Positions 13,067 to 13,892 of a stretch of DNA of 13,892 bases are shown piece after piece. Every line of letters starts with the position of its first letter. Position 1 is the stretch's first letter. The position numbers and the translations under genes are program-made. This DNA is from Halocafeteria seosinensis (lineage: Eukaryota > Sar > Bigyra > Bicosoecida): contig LVLI01000441.1 in assembly GCA_001687465.1 (NCBI GenBank), positions 1 to 13,892 on the forward strand. The letters run 5' to 3'. The notes below the pieces were generated by a model. The model did not search any database. It was given only the letters and a program-made list of their open reading frames with translations, and was not told the origin of the DNA.

Positions 13067-13892
13067 AATTCATTTACGGATTTACCAATTAAACCTCTTA
13101 ACGTATCACTAAAATAACGAGCATTGACTGGTTTTTTTATCTTTTAAATCTTTAACTAATAAGTAATCCCCATCTTTAAGATTTGATTTTTTAACATAGT
13201 TTTTAATAATATACCGTAATTCATTATTAACAATATCTATCTGGTGTTCTCCATAACTTCTGCTGGTTTTATGAGTTCTATTAACTAACCTCCAATTATC
13301 CAAATCTATATAATTTCCTGTATCTGGTATTTTAGTTTTATTCCAATTACAAATCTTCACACTGTAATATTCTTGACCTCTTAAAGGGGGTAGGAAGTAA
13401 TAGAATGATATGATTAAATAACGTTTCCATTTCAAATAATCAAAAGGTTCATTGTTTCTATCTCTTTTCTTTAACTCTTCTTTAATCTCCTCAAATTTAT
13501 TTTTAATGTCTTCTGGTAATACTCTAGTTTTCAGTTCCTTCTCTGTAGGTTCTTTATAAATATCTTCTTCATTACTCTCTCTTTTGTATTTCTGGTAGAA
13601 GTTCCTAAAGAGTTCTAATACCGTATTAACCTTTTCATTATCAATTTCGTCTTTAGTTATCTCTGTAATGACCAACAAAGCCCTCAAATATGTTATGATG
13701 GTAGTTCTAGAATAGTTCAATTGTAAATGGATAATTACGTTATTTCTGTTATCAAACAATTCATTTATCAATTCTTCAAAAGTAGAAGGTATAGCTTTAC
13801 AAGTAAAACACTCAGTAGATAATTTTTTAAGGATATTCATATATCCATTAACAGTGCTGGGCTTCCTTTTAATAGATAATTTAGTTCTTAAT
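13067..13892 (-). CDS. Tyrosine recombinase/integrase, both ends incomplete, frame-broken
   Basis: A tyrosine-recombinase-like protein, the enzyme many virophages and Polinton-like viruses use to integrate. The frame is open past the Met at 13840 to the window edge and there still looks like the N-terminal core-binding domain (a helix containing STVNGYMNILKKL), so the true start lies outside. The first catalytic Arg is in PPLRGQE (Arg154 counted from the Met at 13840) and the beta-hairpin Lys is in R-T-H-K-T-S (Lys191). The frame ends at 13109 soon after a run of seven T on the plus strand (13132-13138). The neighbouring frame stays open beyond it to the transposon and contains N-E-L-R, a candidate for the second catalytic Arg region. 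The final Tyr segment is not present. Insertion or deletion by the transposon has removed the C-terminus. Confidence 0.7.

Overview
The window is an integrated (or once-integrated) double-stranded DNA virus of the Polinton-like / virophage-like class (Bamfordvirae-type morphogenesis genes). A eukaryotic Mutator-like DNA transposon is inserted in it. The viral part is very A/T-rich. It carries an FtsK/HerA-A32-type packaging ATPase, a capsid gene pair resembling the two halves of a double jelly-roll major capsid protein, a candidate penton/minor capsid protein, an adenain-like maturation protease, part of an SF2 origin-binding-type helicase, and a tyrosine recombinase. These calls come from motifs read by eye; no database search was possible. 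The transposon, with splice-site-like introns and much higher G+C, shows that the DNA sits in a eukaryotic nuclear genome. A protist or oomycete-like host is a guess from the transposase style, not a demonstrated fact.

Layout. 13-906: nucleotidyltransferase-like protein. 921-1622: basic, glycine-rich repeat protein. 1777-2628 (minus): packaging ATPase, convergent with the previous gene across a hairpin-rich spacer. 2629-2813: divergent promoter region. 2814-3994: putative penton/minor capsid gene broken by a frame change near 3340-3360. 4052-5032 and 5032-5901: the two capsid halves, overlapping at a TAATG stop/start. 6099-6338 and 6307-6873: small membrane protein and maturation protease, overlapping. 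6909-7283 and 7345-7563 (minus): basic coiled-coil protein and small zinc finger. 7564-8503: about 0.9 kb without convincing genes, holding nine copies of a 21-bp iteron in an inverted arrangement plus an A/T-rich hairpin, a candidate replication origin or control region. 8504-about 9750 (minus): C-terminal part of an SF2 helicase, broken once by a frame change. About 9770-13058: Mutator-like element with a minus-strand transposase (DDE residues, SWIM and CCHC zinc motifs). 13059-13892 (minus): tyrosine recombinase running off the window.

How it fits together. Plus-strand genes from 2814 to 6873, with the opposing ATPase, form a virion morphogenesis module (capsid, penton candidate, protease, ATPase). 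The right side carries replication and integration functions. Many viral genes have a TATATAG-like motif a few bases upstream of the ATG, convergent gene pairs are separated by hairpins, and a 34-nt box followed by an inverted repeat occurs three times. The copy is probably not functional as read. The penton, helicase and integrase frames each break at or beside a short homopolymer, the helicase N-terminal part is absent, and the transposon has integrase sequence on one side and helicase sequence on the other. The homopolymer breaks could also be sequencing errors.
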